Origin: Rhabditoides inermis
Taxonomy: Eukaryota > Nematoda > Chromadorea > Rhabditida > Rhabditidae
Assembly: GCA_963966185.1 (NCBI GenBank)
Contig: CAWZYM010000407.1
Coordinates: 180,001-244,000 of the forward strand
DNA length: 64,000 nt
Direction of reading: 5' to 3'
Each line of letters begins with the position of its first letter. Positions within the stretch are counted from its first letter, which is position 1. Below, one piece after another: positions 1 through 13,200 of the stretch. The position numbers were made by a program, and so were the translations under genes. The notes beneath the pieces are model-generated. The model saw only the letters and a list, made by a program, of their open reading frames with translations. It did no database searches and was not told the DNA's origin.

Positions 1-130
1 TGCCGTTTATTCCTACAATCAAAACGTTGTAGTTTTTGATATGCGGTGTTTCAAAAGGCTCGTGGTAGCTAAAACAATTTATTTATTCATGTTTTACATC
101 TTTATTTTACCCTTATATCAAGATTCAGTT

Positions 131-213
131 AGGGTTCGGGTTTGGGTTCGGGTTCGGGTTTTATTCACCAGGGTTCGGGGTTCGGGTTCGGGTTCGGGTT
201 CGGGTTTTATTCA
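131..213 (+). repeat. GGGTTC hexamer repeat, interstitial, telomere-like
   Basis: Two short runs of GGGTTC units are separated by TTTTATTCACC-type sequence, itself seen twice. The unit resembles G-rich telomere repeats, but TTCGGG is not a canonical animal telomere and the run is short and internal, so a simple-sequence repeat is the safer reading. The open frame through it (arginine/valine then glycine/serine dipeptides) is a by-product. Confidence 0.7.
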
Positions 214-725
214 CTCCCTACATAAACAAACCCTCCATAAATCTTACATATCGTGCACAACCGAACATTATTATTTTAGATATATAAAAGAAAATGAGAA
301 ACACAGTTCCGTTCGAAAAATCAAATAGAGCGGCCAGCGGCGGGCGGCCGTTCGCTCGTTCGTTGTGCAAACGTGACGTCACGCCACTTTCCTAGATTTC
401 TCACTATGCACGAGGAACTTTCTTGCAATTCTCACTATCTTTTCAAATTGCTTTCGGTCAAATTTCTCAGTAATCTTATAGTTTTCAACGTATGATTTTA
501 TAATGAAAAGTGCTTGGATTGCCATGTTCTTTTACGTGGTAGTCGTAGTTTACACACGAAATTCAGAGTGGTATATTCCTTTAAGCCGCTAATGGTTCTT
601 GACCGCGTAAGCCAATCGAATAACCCAAAAAATATTTTCCAATAATCTTGTCCAACGTGAAGCAATAATAATTTCCCTGTCAAGTAATCACAATAATGTT
701 TAGCTGAGTATATGTAGTGGACATA

Positions 726-1049
726 TCACGGTCGACATCGATTTGCTATTTCTGCAGCATATTTCTCCGTGGAAACCAGCTCGCGGAATGATTTGCTCAA
801 TTCATTGAGCTGCTCCTCTGCTAGATCATTCGCCATTTTTTCTTCTTCAGTTTCTTCCCAAGGCATTACACTATTCAGTTTGTTAACTGCAGGAATAGCT
901 TTCAATTCATTTGTGAAACTATCAAAGATGTCTTTCAATCCGTCCCGATTTTTCGCATAGAGTTCTGCCTGAATGTACGACATTGCGCAAACAACGGAAC
1001 TAGCATCTTCCCAGAAACTGAGTATTTCTGGTTTCACTTTTAAAGTCAT
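726..1049 (-). CDS. Small uncharacterised protein, 107 aa, single exon
   Basis: An intact frame runs from an ATG at 1049 (start MTLKVKPEIL) to TGA at 726. Composition is protein-like: no low-complexity bias, mixed charge, and a C-terminal third rich in E/K/A/L (EETEEEKMANDLAEEQL) that should be helical and perhaps a short coiled coil. There is no signal peptide or membrane segment. I do not recognise a family and assign no function. It could be the last exon of a longer minus-strand gene, since no promoter can be identified upstream, or an intronless gene. The opposite strand is also open over part of it, but that frame is serine-rich and less convincing. Confidence 0.45.
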   Translation of the reverse strand: MTLKVKPEILSFWEDASSVVCAMSYIQAELYAKNRDGLKDIFDSFTNELKAIPAVNKLNSVMPWEETEEEKMANDLAEEQLNELSKSFRELVSTEKYAAEIANRCRP

Positions 1050-4000
1050 TTGTCGACGTGTGATAAAGATGCGTGGTGAACGCTTATTGGACGAGATTAA
1101 TGGACGCTGTTGTACGATTGTTAAATATTCATAACATTGTCATTTTATGAAACAATATATTTTTCATTTCGTATACACTTTTTTGTGATGGAAGCATGGA
1201 AGTTTGTTAATAGATTCAAATGTCTAACCAATGAAATGTTTTGTGACAGATGTAGTGAAGTATAAAGTATACAATACGTTTCATCGCGATAACTTAATCA
1301 AAATTACCAATATAATGTAATCTCGGATAAAACTTGTAACACTATCTCATAAGGACCAACACTATCTGTAACACTATTTCAAAGCGTATGTGTAAGGAAT
1401 TGGAGAGTGCTGCAAAAGGACCACTGCTTGAAAGATGACTACGCGAATGAATTGTTGCATGCTGACGTGGCTTGTCGTATGTCGTAGGAATGATGGTTGG
1501 TAGGGGTCAGTAGAATCGCCGGCGGGTACGACGGTTGCGTCGCAAGCCCGTTTCTCTTTCTCGTTCATCTGTTAGAGGTATTGATGTTGTTGCTGCAGTT
1601 GCCTTGTTGTCTTTCTTGCTGCTCTGCTCGCCGCGGCTCCTCTTTATTTCTTCTTTGGTAGCGTTATCGATGCATTATCGATTGATTAGTAATCAGTGTT
1701 GGCTGCTGATAAGATCGTGTTGGTCACAAGTTGCTTGGGGGCGGGTGCGCCGGTGTCTGGTTGACCCTGACATCACATCGGATATGTGGACGATGCTGGG
1801 CGTATTTGAACGTGCGGTCGGCGGCATCTCACCAGAAGCCAGCAGAAAGGATGTGGCGTCTGAAAACACACCATACATTGTTTTTTCTTTAACTCTAATG
1901 TATCACTAACATCTGTTTTATGTGTCTCAGCTAATGGGTTGTTCAGTACGACAAGGTGATACGAGTTGAGAGTATTAGTATCACAAGAAAAATTGCGGAA
2001 AAACTACATAAATATGGTACAGAGATTCAGTCTTGAACTCTTTCCGCTAGTGTTACTCTGGCGGAATCAGAACAACGCAACAACCATGGTTACAAACTTC
2101 AAATTTCAACACTTTGTTTGTTTCCTCATCCTTATGTTTCATGTTCTCGTTTTCGTACAACCTTGTTTTCACATCTTGTGTGTTATTTTTCCTACTATAA
2201 TTGCCTGTGTTTGTTGCAAAAGCAATTTCGACATTTTGACAGCGTGGTTCTATGATAGAAGCATGTTCGAATATTAGTATTCTTGATTCGGTTGGCATAT
2301 CCAATTAACACATATCTGTTTGATTAAGTTTCCGTATTCAATACACTTGTCAACAAACGATGTCGAATCAAACAACTTATTGAGAAAAAAGTTTTTATAC
2401 ATACATCTACACAAAAGGTAATGTACAGGGAAAAAATATAAATTGGAACAAAGACATTCACAAAAAGCTTGTAAAATCGATTCTCATATTTGTAAGTGTC
2501 GTATGAATTATAAATGGCATGTCAGTGTTGCTATGATTTTCATTAGTATTCTCATTTCACTGTGGGGGACTGAAAAGGGGTGGCCGCGGTCTGATAGACA
2601 CACCTTCAAGATGGGACGATGTCTTCTTTACATTGCGGTGCTTGTTGTTGGTGAGCTTGGATGCAGTACAACTTCTTTCTCTCTCTCTCTCTCTCTTTTT
2701 CCTCTTCACCTTCCCTTTACTTGTCGGGCAGCGAAGAGGGAAGACCATAAGACAAGACAAGAGTGTATCAACACGTTTATTCACGTACGATACGATTGAC
2801 ATAGTGTGGGGGTTGGCAAGAGGAACCCCTGGCAAGGGCGTTTCTCGGGTAAACTCACGGTTACTTACAAGTGGAACATGGAGGAGAGTCGGAGGACTGG
2901 GCATATCTAAGACTATCTACATGGTCATTATATACGGGGTCAGTGTGGGAGAATCGGCGTCTTCACGCGTCGATTCATCCTTGTCCCGCCGGCGCTGTGA
3001 GAAACCACATACGTGACTCAAGGATGGACACGAGTAGATGAACGACAACATCGCTCTCGCGGTTACGGTAACACGGGATATGGTCAAGTCTGGAACGCTC
3101 ATATAAACCCTCTTGGTTTTGTGTTTATAATTGAACATTTTTGTCTAAATGCGATGATTCAAAAATTATAATCACAAAACCGAAAAATTTCTATTTTTTC
3201 AGATATTTTTTTTGAAAATTCAACCAAAGTCCGCCCAGTCCAAATAAACACATGGGTATATCAAACAGATTAAACTACAAAGCATTTATGAACAAAAATA
3301 GCGGGAAATCTTCAAATCAAAACTATTCAAATGTTTATACGTTATCTCAAACACGATAATGACACATAGTAAAGTAAATCACTCATACGAACATAAAATC
3401 GTTAACGTTTTGCGCCGATTGCAGGTACACCAATCGGGTTCATGTATTCATTCCCGTTACGGTATTTGCCTTGCTGACAGTACCCATACGACTTGACATT
3501 GAACCAACATTGATGTTGCAAATCGATCGATATTTGATATTCATCGATAATCGAAATGCGCGGCGAATAAAGACCAGCCCAACTTGTCCAGAAATGTGAG
3601 ATTCAACTGACCACCACTCCACTTAGTGTCAACTTTACACCATGGGTGGCATATAGGGTCTTTTTTGACTATACGAAAAAAAGATTTCAACCGACGTATC
3701 ACTGCGTCGTTCAAATGGGGGGAGACCGGGAAAACGCGGTCAAGAGCATGAAGCTATTGTGTGTATATAATTAAAGTTATGTTTGTAAAAAAAAATATAA
3801 CACTACTTTTGAATCACAAATACTACTTGTTTACCCTGAAATAAAACTTTAATGGTCTCGCACAGAACGAGAAAAAATAAATGCTACAGTACCCGCAATG
3901 GGCGGTTCAAAACCATATGATTTTGTTTTTGTTTATTTTGTATTTGCATAATACGATTCCTCCTATATAAATTTATAACATTATTTATAAAACATCATCG

Positions 4001-4373
4001 ATACGTTTGAGACACTTGTACCTGATGCGTTTCAGACACTTGTCCGGCTTGCGTGTGTTGCCGTCGATGCGCGTCTAGAAGTGTCACCAGTTTCGCATCG
4101 AATTTTTCCAATTTCTTCACGGGTAAAGTGCGTCAAGCTTCTTTCATCAAATCAAATCAAATGTTTATTCGGAATCGCAACCATGATCATGACACGTACA
4201 AAACGAAATCATTCATAAGAACCGAAATCTGCGTTTTTTTATGTGTATTACTAGCTATTTTTGGTTACAAAACGAGTTCATCCATACGAAAAGTATGGTA
4301 AAGGTTTTGCGCCGAATGGAAGATGCAGGTTCACTACTCGGCTTCTTCCCTATGCATACCAAGGGGTTTCAGT
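1050..4373. other. Region without a supported gene
   Basis: I find no gene supported by family similarity here. There is a CT-dinucleotide run near 2670-2700 and AT-rich sequence. A minus-strand exon-like stretch (about 1870-1700, acceptor-like gtgttttcag, start DATSFLLASGEMPPTARSN) is open for about 55 codons, but the plus strand over the same bases is equally open, so I do not call either. Open frames near 2050-3140 look random. Confidence 0.5.
4160..4335 (+). repeat. Dispersed repeat fragment, related to 3333-3430 and 9722-9749
   Basis: This stretch aligns with 3333-3430 (shared blocks ATGTTTAT, GATNATGACAC, TCATNCATANGAAC and GTTTTGCGCCGAT), but carries an extra internal block. That block includes GTGTATTACTAGCTATTTTT, which occurs again at 9722-9749 in the large FBXW7 intron. 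It looks like decayed copies of an interspersed element with no coding capacity. Family unknown. Confidence 0.5.
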
Positions 4374-7300
4374 ATGATTGCCAGCTCGGCGTTGGCCGAC
4401 GACGACGAGCGTTCCATGGATGTCGTCGACGTCGATCAGCCATGCATCGTCAGTTGTTTCGTTTTCTTTTTTCAAAGTTCAATTGTTTATCCGCAATCGT
4501 TATAAAGGCCTGTTTATAGTCGCGTTTTTCAGCTTTAAAGCGCAATCGATGCATATCTTAGAACTTTGCGTTACTGCGCTGCAAATCTGTATTATAAACA
4601 GGCCTTAACTGAACATGACATCACCATCTAATGTGTTGCGATAGCATACAATGGGCCGGGAAAGCGAAGGGCAGCTGAAATTTTTCTTTCCGTCGTGTAC
4701 AACAAACGCTAACGAAGTGATTTGATAGTGTGATAGATCTGTATTTCATCAGCGTTATCCGATGTGATCGTGGTCAACTTGTGATAGATGTAATGTATAA
4801 CATGATAGATGTAATGTAATAAAACTTATACTATACTATTTATAACATAATTTCATCAGGCGAGTGGCGACCGTATCGACTCTCCCCCGGCGGCGTGTAC
4901 TCGCAGTGCCACTCGCTCGTCCGTCTCCTCCGCGCCCTCGCACCGCTCTCCTCCGGTGGTCAGCCACGGCGCCCGCTGCGCCAGTCGATTACTCGACAGC
5001 GTCGTCGACGAGCACGAGAGCAGAATGGTGAGCGTGTTTGTTGTGTTATTTGTTTTTATTATGTTGTATTTGGGTGAGCTCCTTTTTTTCGTCGATGAGA
5101 GCAGAATGGTGCGCGTGTTTGTTAGTTTTTCAACTTCAAGTAATTCTACTTGTAAGCCTGTCTGCAGGTTAAAAGGTCGAAACAGGATTCCGTCATGTGT
5201 CTAGCTATTATGTTCTACTATCTGTTCTCCTATCTACTTTGAAAAACCCTCATTGTTAGTCATTTGTTTTTGAGCGTCGTCGACGAGAGCAGAATGGTGC
5301 GCGTGTGTGTTATGTTATTTATCGTGATTCGTTTATGTATTGTTTTGTATTGTATATTTCCGATTTGTTAGAACTCATGTCAATTTAGAACTTGTAGAAC
5401 GTACCGTTGCTGTATTTACTTAAACATTGTATGAAATAATCAATATTATGTTGCAGAACAAGCGCAAGAGCAGCTCGGCGGCGCACAACTGCGAGGGCAA
5501 GAAGCCGGCGCGCGGCTGGTGAGTATTGATTGATTATTGATTTTTCAGTTTTTATTATATTATATTTGTATTGTTATCCATTCTGCAAATAGTCAATTAC
5601 TGCCTGCCTGCTCTGCCATGTCCACTCGCTCGCAAAACGTGTTTGATTTATCGACAAAATGCGGTGGTCGGTGGTTGAAACGCGAGAGAGCGTTGGTATG
5701 TTTGGGTTGGGTGATTGGGATGTGTGCGTGCGTGTACGTGTATAGAATGCACAATTCCATTTTACTGTGGCGAGCCGGGCCGCGCCTGTGAAACACCTGT
5801 GTAATGCCCTGCCACGCTCGTCATCGTTTGCCGTCGCAGTCGCCTGGACGCTGTTGTCGATTTCTTATCACTGCACCTGGTTGTTCTTCGCGCGCGTGCG
5901 TTCCGTTTCCGTACGCGGCGCGAGGATGATCTCCGTGTGTGTGCTGATAGCTCTCTGCTCTCTCCCCACCGTCTTCTTCTTCCCACGGGGGAACTTGTTT
6001 TGTTTGTCCACTCTCGACTCGCGCGTCCCTAGTCCGCACAGCCCCCCCCCCCCCCCCCCGGAGGCGACTAGCGCGGTCTAGTCGGCTGCTGCAGTACCTT
6101 GCGTGTTCTCCATCGATTTAGAAATATGTACTTACCTATTACCTTGGACGTTATTACTGTGATAATGTGCTCGTTCACTATCACGAGCGTTATTTTTGGC
6201 ATGCAAAGCTGATATATGAGTGATTTGACTGGTGTATGACGAATGCGAACCGACATCGTGCTCCGTTCCGAGAAGGAAAGGAAGGCAGTCGGCCAGTCGG
6301 CAGCTGTGATGAATGTGTGGAGTGGAGACTCGGACCCTGGCGGATGAATGAGAGCGTCGAGTGGCGTGGCTTTTCTGGGTTTCTGTTAATGGGATGTGGC
6401 TCGGCTTTGTGCATCTGCCACTCGCACCACTTCATTACGCCGCGCCGGATATGCCATTTTTCGGTCGCGCCGCATTGGTCGCATCTACTTATCCCCCGCG
6501 TCACCACCCGCTCATGAATACATTAATTGCATCTGGCGCGGTTGACTCGTGTGTCACTTTTTCTCCGAGTCCATTAGAACTAAGCACGAGTAGGATCAGC
6601 GACTTGTCTTGCTCGTGTAATTTTACAAGACAGTTGCGTTCACTGTCTTGTTGCTTGATCGTTTCGCGTTTCCTAAACCTAATCCTAACCATAGCCACTA
6701 CTCGATCACAACACAACAGAATGATTGCATATGTATTCTTGTTCCGATAATACACCTCGTTCTTTACCTGTGCTGACAGTCTGTATCTGTATTACATTTC
6801 AGACATGTCCAAAATTAGACTATAAGTATAGAATATGGGCAATTGATGAGCTAGAATGAAACTTTCCACCTGTCCGTTCTGTGTTTTGCCTATTGCCGTT
6901 ACATGATTATGTTTATGAATGTAGTGAGATTATTTGTATTGTGACAAGTGACTGCAGTAATCGTTGTTTTCCTGCATGAAAACAATTGTGTTTACCACTG
7001 TCGAATCAACTGCGAACAACCCCTTTTCGCTTTCCTTTGCTTTGGTGGAGTACAATCTTTCCCTGACAAAAGGGTGTTGTGTTGTTTGACTTGTGATAGC
7101 GGAGCAGAGAATAGCGCCCTTTCACGTGAAAAAGTGCCACACACCTTCACCTTTCATTTTATTTGTCAGTGTCGAGCGCACATGCGACGCGGTATTTCTG
7201 CATTTATGGGATGGTTTGTAATCGCGGGATAAGGATCCAATGCGCAGAGTTATCTGTGTCGGATAAGGATTATTGTTGATGCGCGGCCGACCACGGTGAT

Positions 7301-10298
7301 GAAATTATTTTTGCGTTGCAATCGTTGCGTTTGATTCTATGGCGCATCGCGCTTGGGTTAAGTAGCGGTCAGTCGCTTCAAACTCTTTGCGATCGCCCTC
7401 AAAACGTTTCGAACTTCGTCGAACGTCGACATTCACACCTTGCTATTGTTTTGTCTATGCGAATACGTGACGCGATGGCGCATGTCGCATTCCAGGCGCG
7501 ATCGCGATACGCTCTCCCAACCCCCATGGCTGTTTGTTTTCGGCGGCTTTGATTTCACTCGCTCTGCACTCGAGTGCTCTCTTCAGTGTCTCGTCTCGCG
7601 ACTCGCTCGCTCGGGGTTTTGTTTTGTGTTTTCCCTCCACCGGTGCTCTTGCTTACTGGCTGCTGGTGTGTCTTTGGAATGGAGAACGGACGAGACACGA
7701 GAGATGAACAGCGACGGAAAGCGAGCAAACATTGATTGTGAGGCGGCGACGCTGACCTCTCTTCCATATTCCATTATATCACCTACTTCACTGCGTGCAT
7801 CATTGTTTATGTTCGTTGATCGTTTACGCGCTATCGCTTGCCTGGGTGGTGACCGTGTTTGCACTATTGCACCTGTCCCTGTCATAATCAGCTGACTCTG
7901 ATGTTTGGTGATGCCAAGACCAAGATAGCAGGCATTTGCAAACGTGTGACATTCGCGAGAGCGCGTAAGTGTTAACTGTTGACCACTCTTCACATCCGGC
8001 TGGCGGCTGGCTGATTTTCAAATGGAATCTGCTTGCGACTTTTCTCTTCCTCGATTTCTATGGGCGGAGGTTGTTGACCAATTGGTTGCTATTCCGGTTC
8101 GATTGGCGCGGCAGATGCGCGACGCGCACCAGTCTCTCTTGACTTTGGCGCTTAGTTCTTATCGCACCTCTGTCCGTTCCACGCCCCTCTCTGTCTCTGC
8201 AGGCTGCGTTGTTGTGTTGCATCGCCTGCCGATTGGACGTGAACTGTGTGCTGTGTGCACTGTGTTGATGCATATCGCACCTCGCGCCGCCGCCGCCTCC
8301 GCCTCCTGTCACGCTTGTTGTTTTTGCACCGCTGCTCGCTGATTGACCGATCGATGTCCTATGCGATATGGAACTCGATTCCATGTGATGTTTACTTGCG
8401 TACGTACATGATATAGGGTCTTTTCGGGTTTCTGAAAGTGGGGAGGGGTAACGGGGGCCTTCGGCCCCAAAGTAGGGAGGGGTAACGGTCCCGTTACCCC
8501 AATATTGCGTTGTGCCATATCTCGGTAATTAGTACCAATATTGGGGTAACGGATGGTATATATAGCCTATTTATGCCCATTTTAGTTGTATAATGTCGAA
8601 AAATTGAGTCAATTCTGAAAATTTCCGGAAAAAAATCAGGGTAACGGTAACCCAAAAGTTGGTGGATTTCTTAGTGTATACCCATGGACCTGTGAGTGTT
8701 GCACAATTATCCGGGTAATGCACAATTACCCGGTATTTATCACTACGAATTACCCGGATTTGGCTGAAGGAAAAAATCATTTCCAAGTGAAATTCACGTT
8801 CTAAAATTGATTTTTTTTTCAATTTTAGGTTACTATGAATAGTGGGGTGGGGTAACGAAATTCGTGACTTTCAAAAGTGGGGAGGGGTAACAAAATCATC
8901 TGACCCTTATCATGTATGCTTGCGTATGCATGTCTTTCTCTTTCTTCTCTAGCACGTTGTCGTCGAATAGGAAAGTAGTAGTAGTAGTGATTTTGTCGTA
9001 CGGCCAAGGGGCGCCGTGGCCGTGTCCGTGAAGTGTGAATATGGAATTGGTTTGCCGTCGGCCCGGCGAGCTACGCGTAGTCGTAGAGTGGAGACAGGAA
9101 GAGTGAGTTGCGTGAGTCCCTGAGTGAAAGGAGAGTGGACGACAAGGGGAGAGGAGAGGGGACGGGGGAATTGTGAATGCGAAATGAGAGAATGGAGTCA
9201 CGCCTCTGGCCGGGTGTAGAGGCGACAAGACGAAAATATCCGCTTAGAATTGACCACACATGGCAGTGAGAGAGAGGTGGTGAGAGAGCGCGGAGCGTTG
9301 CGAGAGGGTAAGAGAGAGAGGGGGGGGGGAGAGAGGAGAGCCATAGAGACGAAGGCTACTATTACTATGGTTGCTTTCCCCTCGTTTCCCGATATAGCGA
9401 ATAGTCGGGCTTCGAAGTTGGCTCTTCTGCGATTGCGTATATCTCATTTCTTTGCGTGTAACGTGCTGTTTCTATGTCCTTGTAGTTGTAGTGAGATGTT
9501 GATATTTGATAGGTAGTGTGTTGTTGTTGTTGTTGACGGCTTGTTTTGGTGCGTATTGGGTAGGCGGTGATGATTGGCATTGTGTTAGTCGGGCGCGGTG
9601 CTTGGTTCTTCGTTCTATTATGGCAGTGTTATTGCGAGGAGGAGGTTAGAACAGAGCGAAGCAGATGTTTACCGCTTTGGCTTTGGCTTATTGGCTTGGC
9701 TCTTGCGCGTTTCGGCGTTCTTTTGTGTATTACTAGCTATTTTTGGTTAACAGCTCAGTCTCAAATGTCCATAATCATTGCCTAACATATTTCCATGACT
9801 TGTACGTCTGTGGTACATGATGCGTATATTTTCTGCTTTCTTGTTTTTATCCAACAATATAATTATATTATTATAATTATAATTATAATATAAATACTAA
9901 AATTTCAGTGCGATGCGACTGGAGGCGCTGGCGATTGCTGGTTCGGACGAGGACGCGAGCCGCGACGGGCGGTGCGTGGGATATTGATTAATTAAGAAAT
10001 TAACAAGTTTTCCAAAGTAACTGGTCTGGTGTGTTGCTCAGTCGCACTGTGTTGAGTTACTTGTTAGTTTTATACACAGCCAGTAGCCAGTAAAAGTAAA
10101 TGTGTAAATTGTATGACTAGTTTTTTCAGTGATGACGACGGCGAGTCTGCGATGCCACTGGCGATGCTGCGCCCGAGTCGGAGTGCAGATGGAGAGTATG
10201 GAGATGAGGAGGAAGACGGAGAGGGAGGGGGAAAGGGAGGAGAGGGCAGTGCCACGGCAGCGGCGGCGGCGGCGGCCGAGTGGATCGGCATGTTCCAT
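4374..10298 (+). CDS. FBXW7: FBXW7 N-terminal exons (acidic, low complexity)
   Basis: Exons: 4374-4448, 4860-5027, 5457-5518, 9909-9971, 10130-10298. The proposed start exon encodes [17 protein letters not shown] and has donor GTCAGT; it is chosen because the ATG is followed by an acidic stretch and ends in phase 0, as the next exon needs, but it is the least certain exon. Later exons encode a Ser/Pro-rich stretch, a basic NKRKSSS patch (possible nuclear localisation signal), then [10 protein letters not shown], a [14 protein letters not shown] acidic-glycine run, a seven-alanine tract and EWIGMFH. That end matches the EWLKMFQ segment just before the dimerisation helix of vertebrate FBXW7. 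An intron of 4.4 kb (5519-9908) splits this part; vertebrate FBXW7 uses alternative first exons, so other starts may exist. Confidence 0.75.
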
Positions 10299-13200
10299 GT
10301 GGGTGTTGGGATGGGGGATCGGACTTGGGATTGGACTTGGACTTGGGTTTCGGGGGGAGGGGCAACTCATCTCGACAATGTGCGGAGATGATTTCGATGT
10401 ACCATGTGGAAGCAGGGAATGGGTTTTGGAGTTTTGGCTGTAGGGTTCATGTATGTTTCACGTTGTGGTGGTATGTGAGGTGAGTTTGGAAGGCAGTAAT
10501 AGTTATCACTTTTGGTGTGATTGTAGGATTTTAGGATTTTAGCAACTAATCTTATGATTGTTTTGTATAGAGATGGACGTCGGTTGATGTATGTTTCACG
10601 CTGTTGGGGTAAGCTAGGTGATCGCCAATCATTAATAAAGAATCGTGCAACGTATTTTGGGAATACAGAAAAAATAAGTTTCACGCTGTGGCGATAAGCG
10701 AGTTGAGTAGCCAATTGCAATTTCTTGTAAGTAAAGTAAACTCATATATATTCATATATATCTCGTTGCAGTCGATGTCGCACGCGGCGCAGCGCACCGC
10801 CCTCTCGCAGCTCGTCTCGGTGGCCGCCCGACCGCACATTATGTGGGTATCGATTGATTATCGATTTATTGATTGATATCGTTTAATATTGATTATCGAT
10901 TCATGCAGGATGCTGCGCGCGCTGATAGAGCCGCACTTCCAGACGGACTTTCTGCGCCTGCTCCCGCCCGAGGTTGGTTGGTGTTTCGTTTCGAAACAGT
11001 TTTTGTTGTTTTGGGTATCGATGGATACACGTTGTTTATTGAACAAGTAAAGCTGTATCAAAATTTAAGTTGTTGATGATATTTAGGAAATGAAATGAAA
11101 TACAATGTATATTCGGAAAAAAAGGATGATAGCGGAGACGGAGATGACAAAGCACGATGGTATTTATGAAGTGCGTTTCGTTTTTCAGATGGGCCTGCAC
11201 GTTGTGTCGCTGCTCTCGCCGGACGACATTGTCAGGGTGGCTGGGGTGAGTATCGATTGGATCATATTGATGATCATATTGATTTATCGATTGTTTGCGG
11301 GGTAAAGGAAACTGGGTAGACCTCTCTTTCTCTTTCTATCAATAACTTGTGTCTCACTGTCACTTTGTGTCTACGTTTATCTGTCACTTTATGTCTATGT
11401 TTTTCATGTTTGCTCTTTGATTTCACGTTATCGATTGGTCTGATGTTGATTTTATTGATTTATCGATTTTCCCAGGTGTCTCGTCGCTGGCTGCGCCTGT
11501 GCGAGGACGACCACCTGTGGCGGCTCAAGTGCCGCCGCGAGGGCATCACGCACATTGACGAGCCGAGGTATCGATTTATTGATTTATCGATTTGTTATTA
11601 TTATCATTTTCAACCACCGTTCAAGGGATTAGATATGTTGGAGTGTTTTTTGGTGTAGTTGAGTGTGTGAAACGTATTTTATATGACGACGAGTCGAGGT
11701 ATTGCATCGATGTTTTCATTGTATTCGGGGTCGGGCAAGTACTTTCTATGCATTGAATATGTTGAAGTGGTTGTGGTGTAGGTGAGAGTGTGAAACGTTT
11801 TATATGATGACGAGTCGAGATATTGTATCGTCTATTGTTGGACAAGTCCGATCTACACATTGCATGTGTCGTAGTGGAGCTGGTGTAGATGAGTGTGTGA
11901 AGCGTATTTAATATGATTCCACTAATATTTCGAGATTGTGTTTGTGTTTCGATCGGTTTGTTTCTCGCGTATTTCTTTTTCTTGGTAGCAGGCTTAATAG
12001 AATACTGTAGCTAGCGTATTCCGTTGTCTGCTTCTCGAACTTGCTGGTCTCGTATTGAAGTCGTAAACCATTTCGGGAGTAGTAAAGTATTTCGAAGTCT
12101 CGCCAGTTTGGAGAGCCTGACGCCTGACCACACTTTCGGGAGTAGTTTCAAAAGTCAAAACAGTTCAAAGTATATAGTGTGGAGAGACTGACCATTGCCT
12201 TGCAGCGTTCGTCACTCGAACGCGTGGCTATAGCTGTAAGCTGTAGTATCGATTTATTATTCGATGTCTCACGATGTTTCATGATGTCTCACGATTATAG
12301 TTTATGGTATCGGTAGAACGGTGTACCCTGTCTTCGTATCATCTGCTTCTTTATCCTGATCCTGACTATCTCCCCCCATCCACCCCCATTTGCAGCGTGC
12401 GTCACTCGAACGCGTGGCTGACGCCGGCCGGGTCGGCGCCCGGCATACACATCTACGACCACATGGACGAGACGGAGCAGGGCAGGCAGTATGTGCACAG
12501 GGAGAGGCGGTATGGAAGGTGAGGGAAGGAGGGAGAGGTGTTGTTGTTTATTTGCCTAATTTTGACCTGACCACCTGAGTGTGGTAGTCCTTGTGAGGGA
12601 GGGGTAGTGGAGATCATGCACGGAAAGTCGGGAAGATAAAGTATTACAAATAAGGGTGGAGTAGTCGTGTTATGGTTTCGTTGATACGTATTGGTCGTGT
12701 ATTGAGTGTTTGGGGATTGGGATTGGGAAGAGCTGTAGTGCTAGTAAATATGAGATCCTGTGAGGAATTATTGTAATAATGTGCTGACCGTTTTATGATT
12801 TCGTTGATACGTATTTGTCTTGTTTCGCATTTTTGGATTAAAATGTGGTGACGCAGTTTTTGATTAACATTCGTTTTGTCTATTATCGTTGCGGATAGCG
12901 TAAAATGGATATCACATTGTTGAAACACAGATACGTTGCACCACTTGTTACAGCCACATATTTTGTCCCCATTTGTTACCTGAATACGCAATGATAACAC
13001 AATTGAATTGAATTGAAACGTATGTCAATGTCTGGAACTCGTGTATGTGTTGCAGTGTGTTTGCTCGTTCCGAGTGGAAGTCGGCTTACCTGCGAAGGGA
13101 GCGCATCCTGGCCAACTGGAGGAGCAGGAAGGTGAGTGGAGGGAGGGAGAGAAGGGGGCAGAGGGGGGGGAGAGGGAAAGGGACAGCGAGAGATAGAAAG

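Noticed and set aside
7440..8342. Plus-strand frames of 100-150 codons in the large FBXW7 intron
   Set aside because: Composition is Ser/Cys/Arg-rich as expected from CpG-rich DNA, the other strand is equally open, and no splice-consistent link to FBXW7 was found.
10382..10400. Possible further echo of the exon end 10298 (TGTACCATGTGG)
   Set aside because: Only about 12 matching bases; too short to separate from chance.
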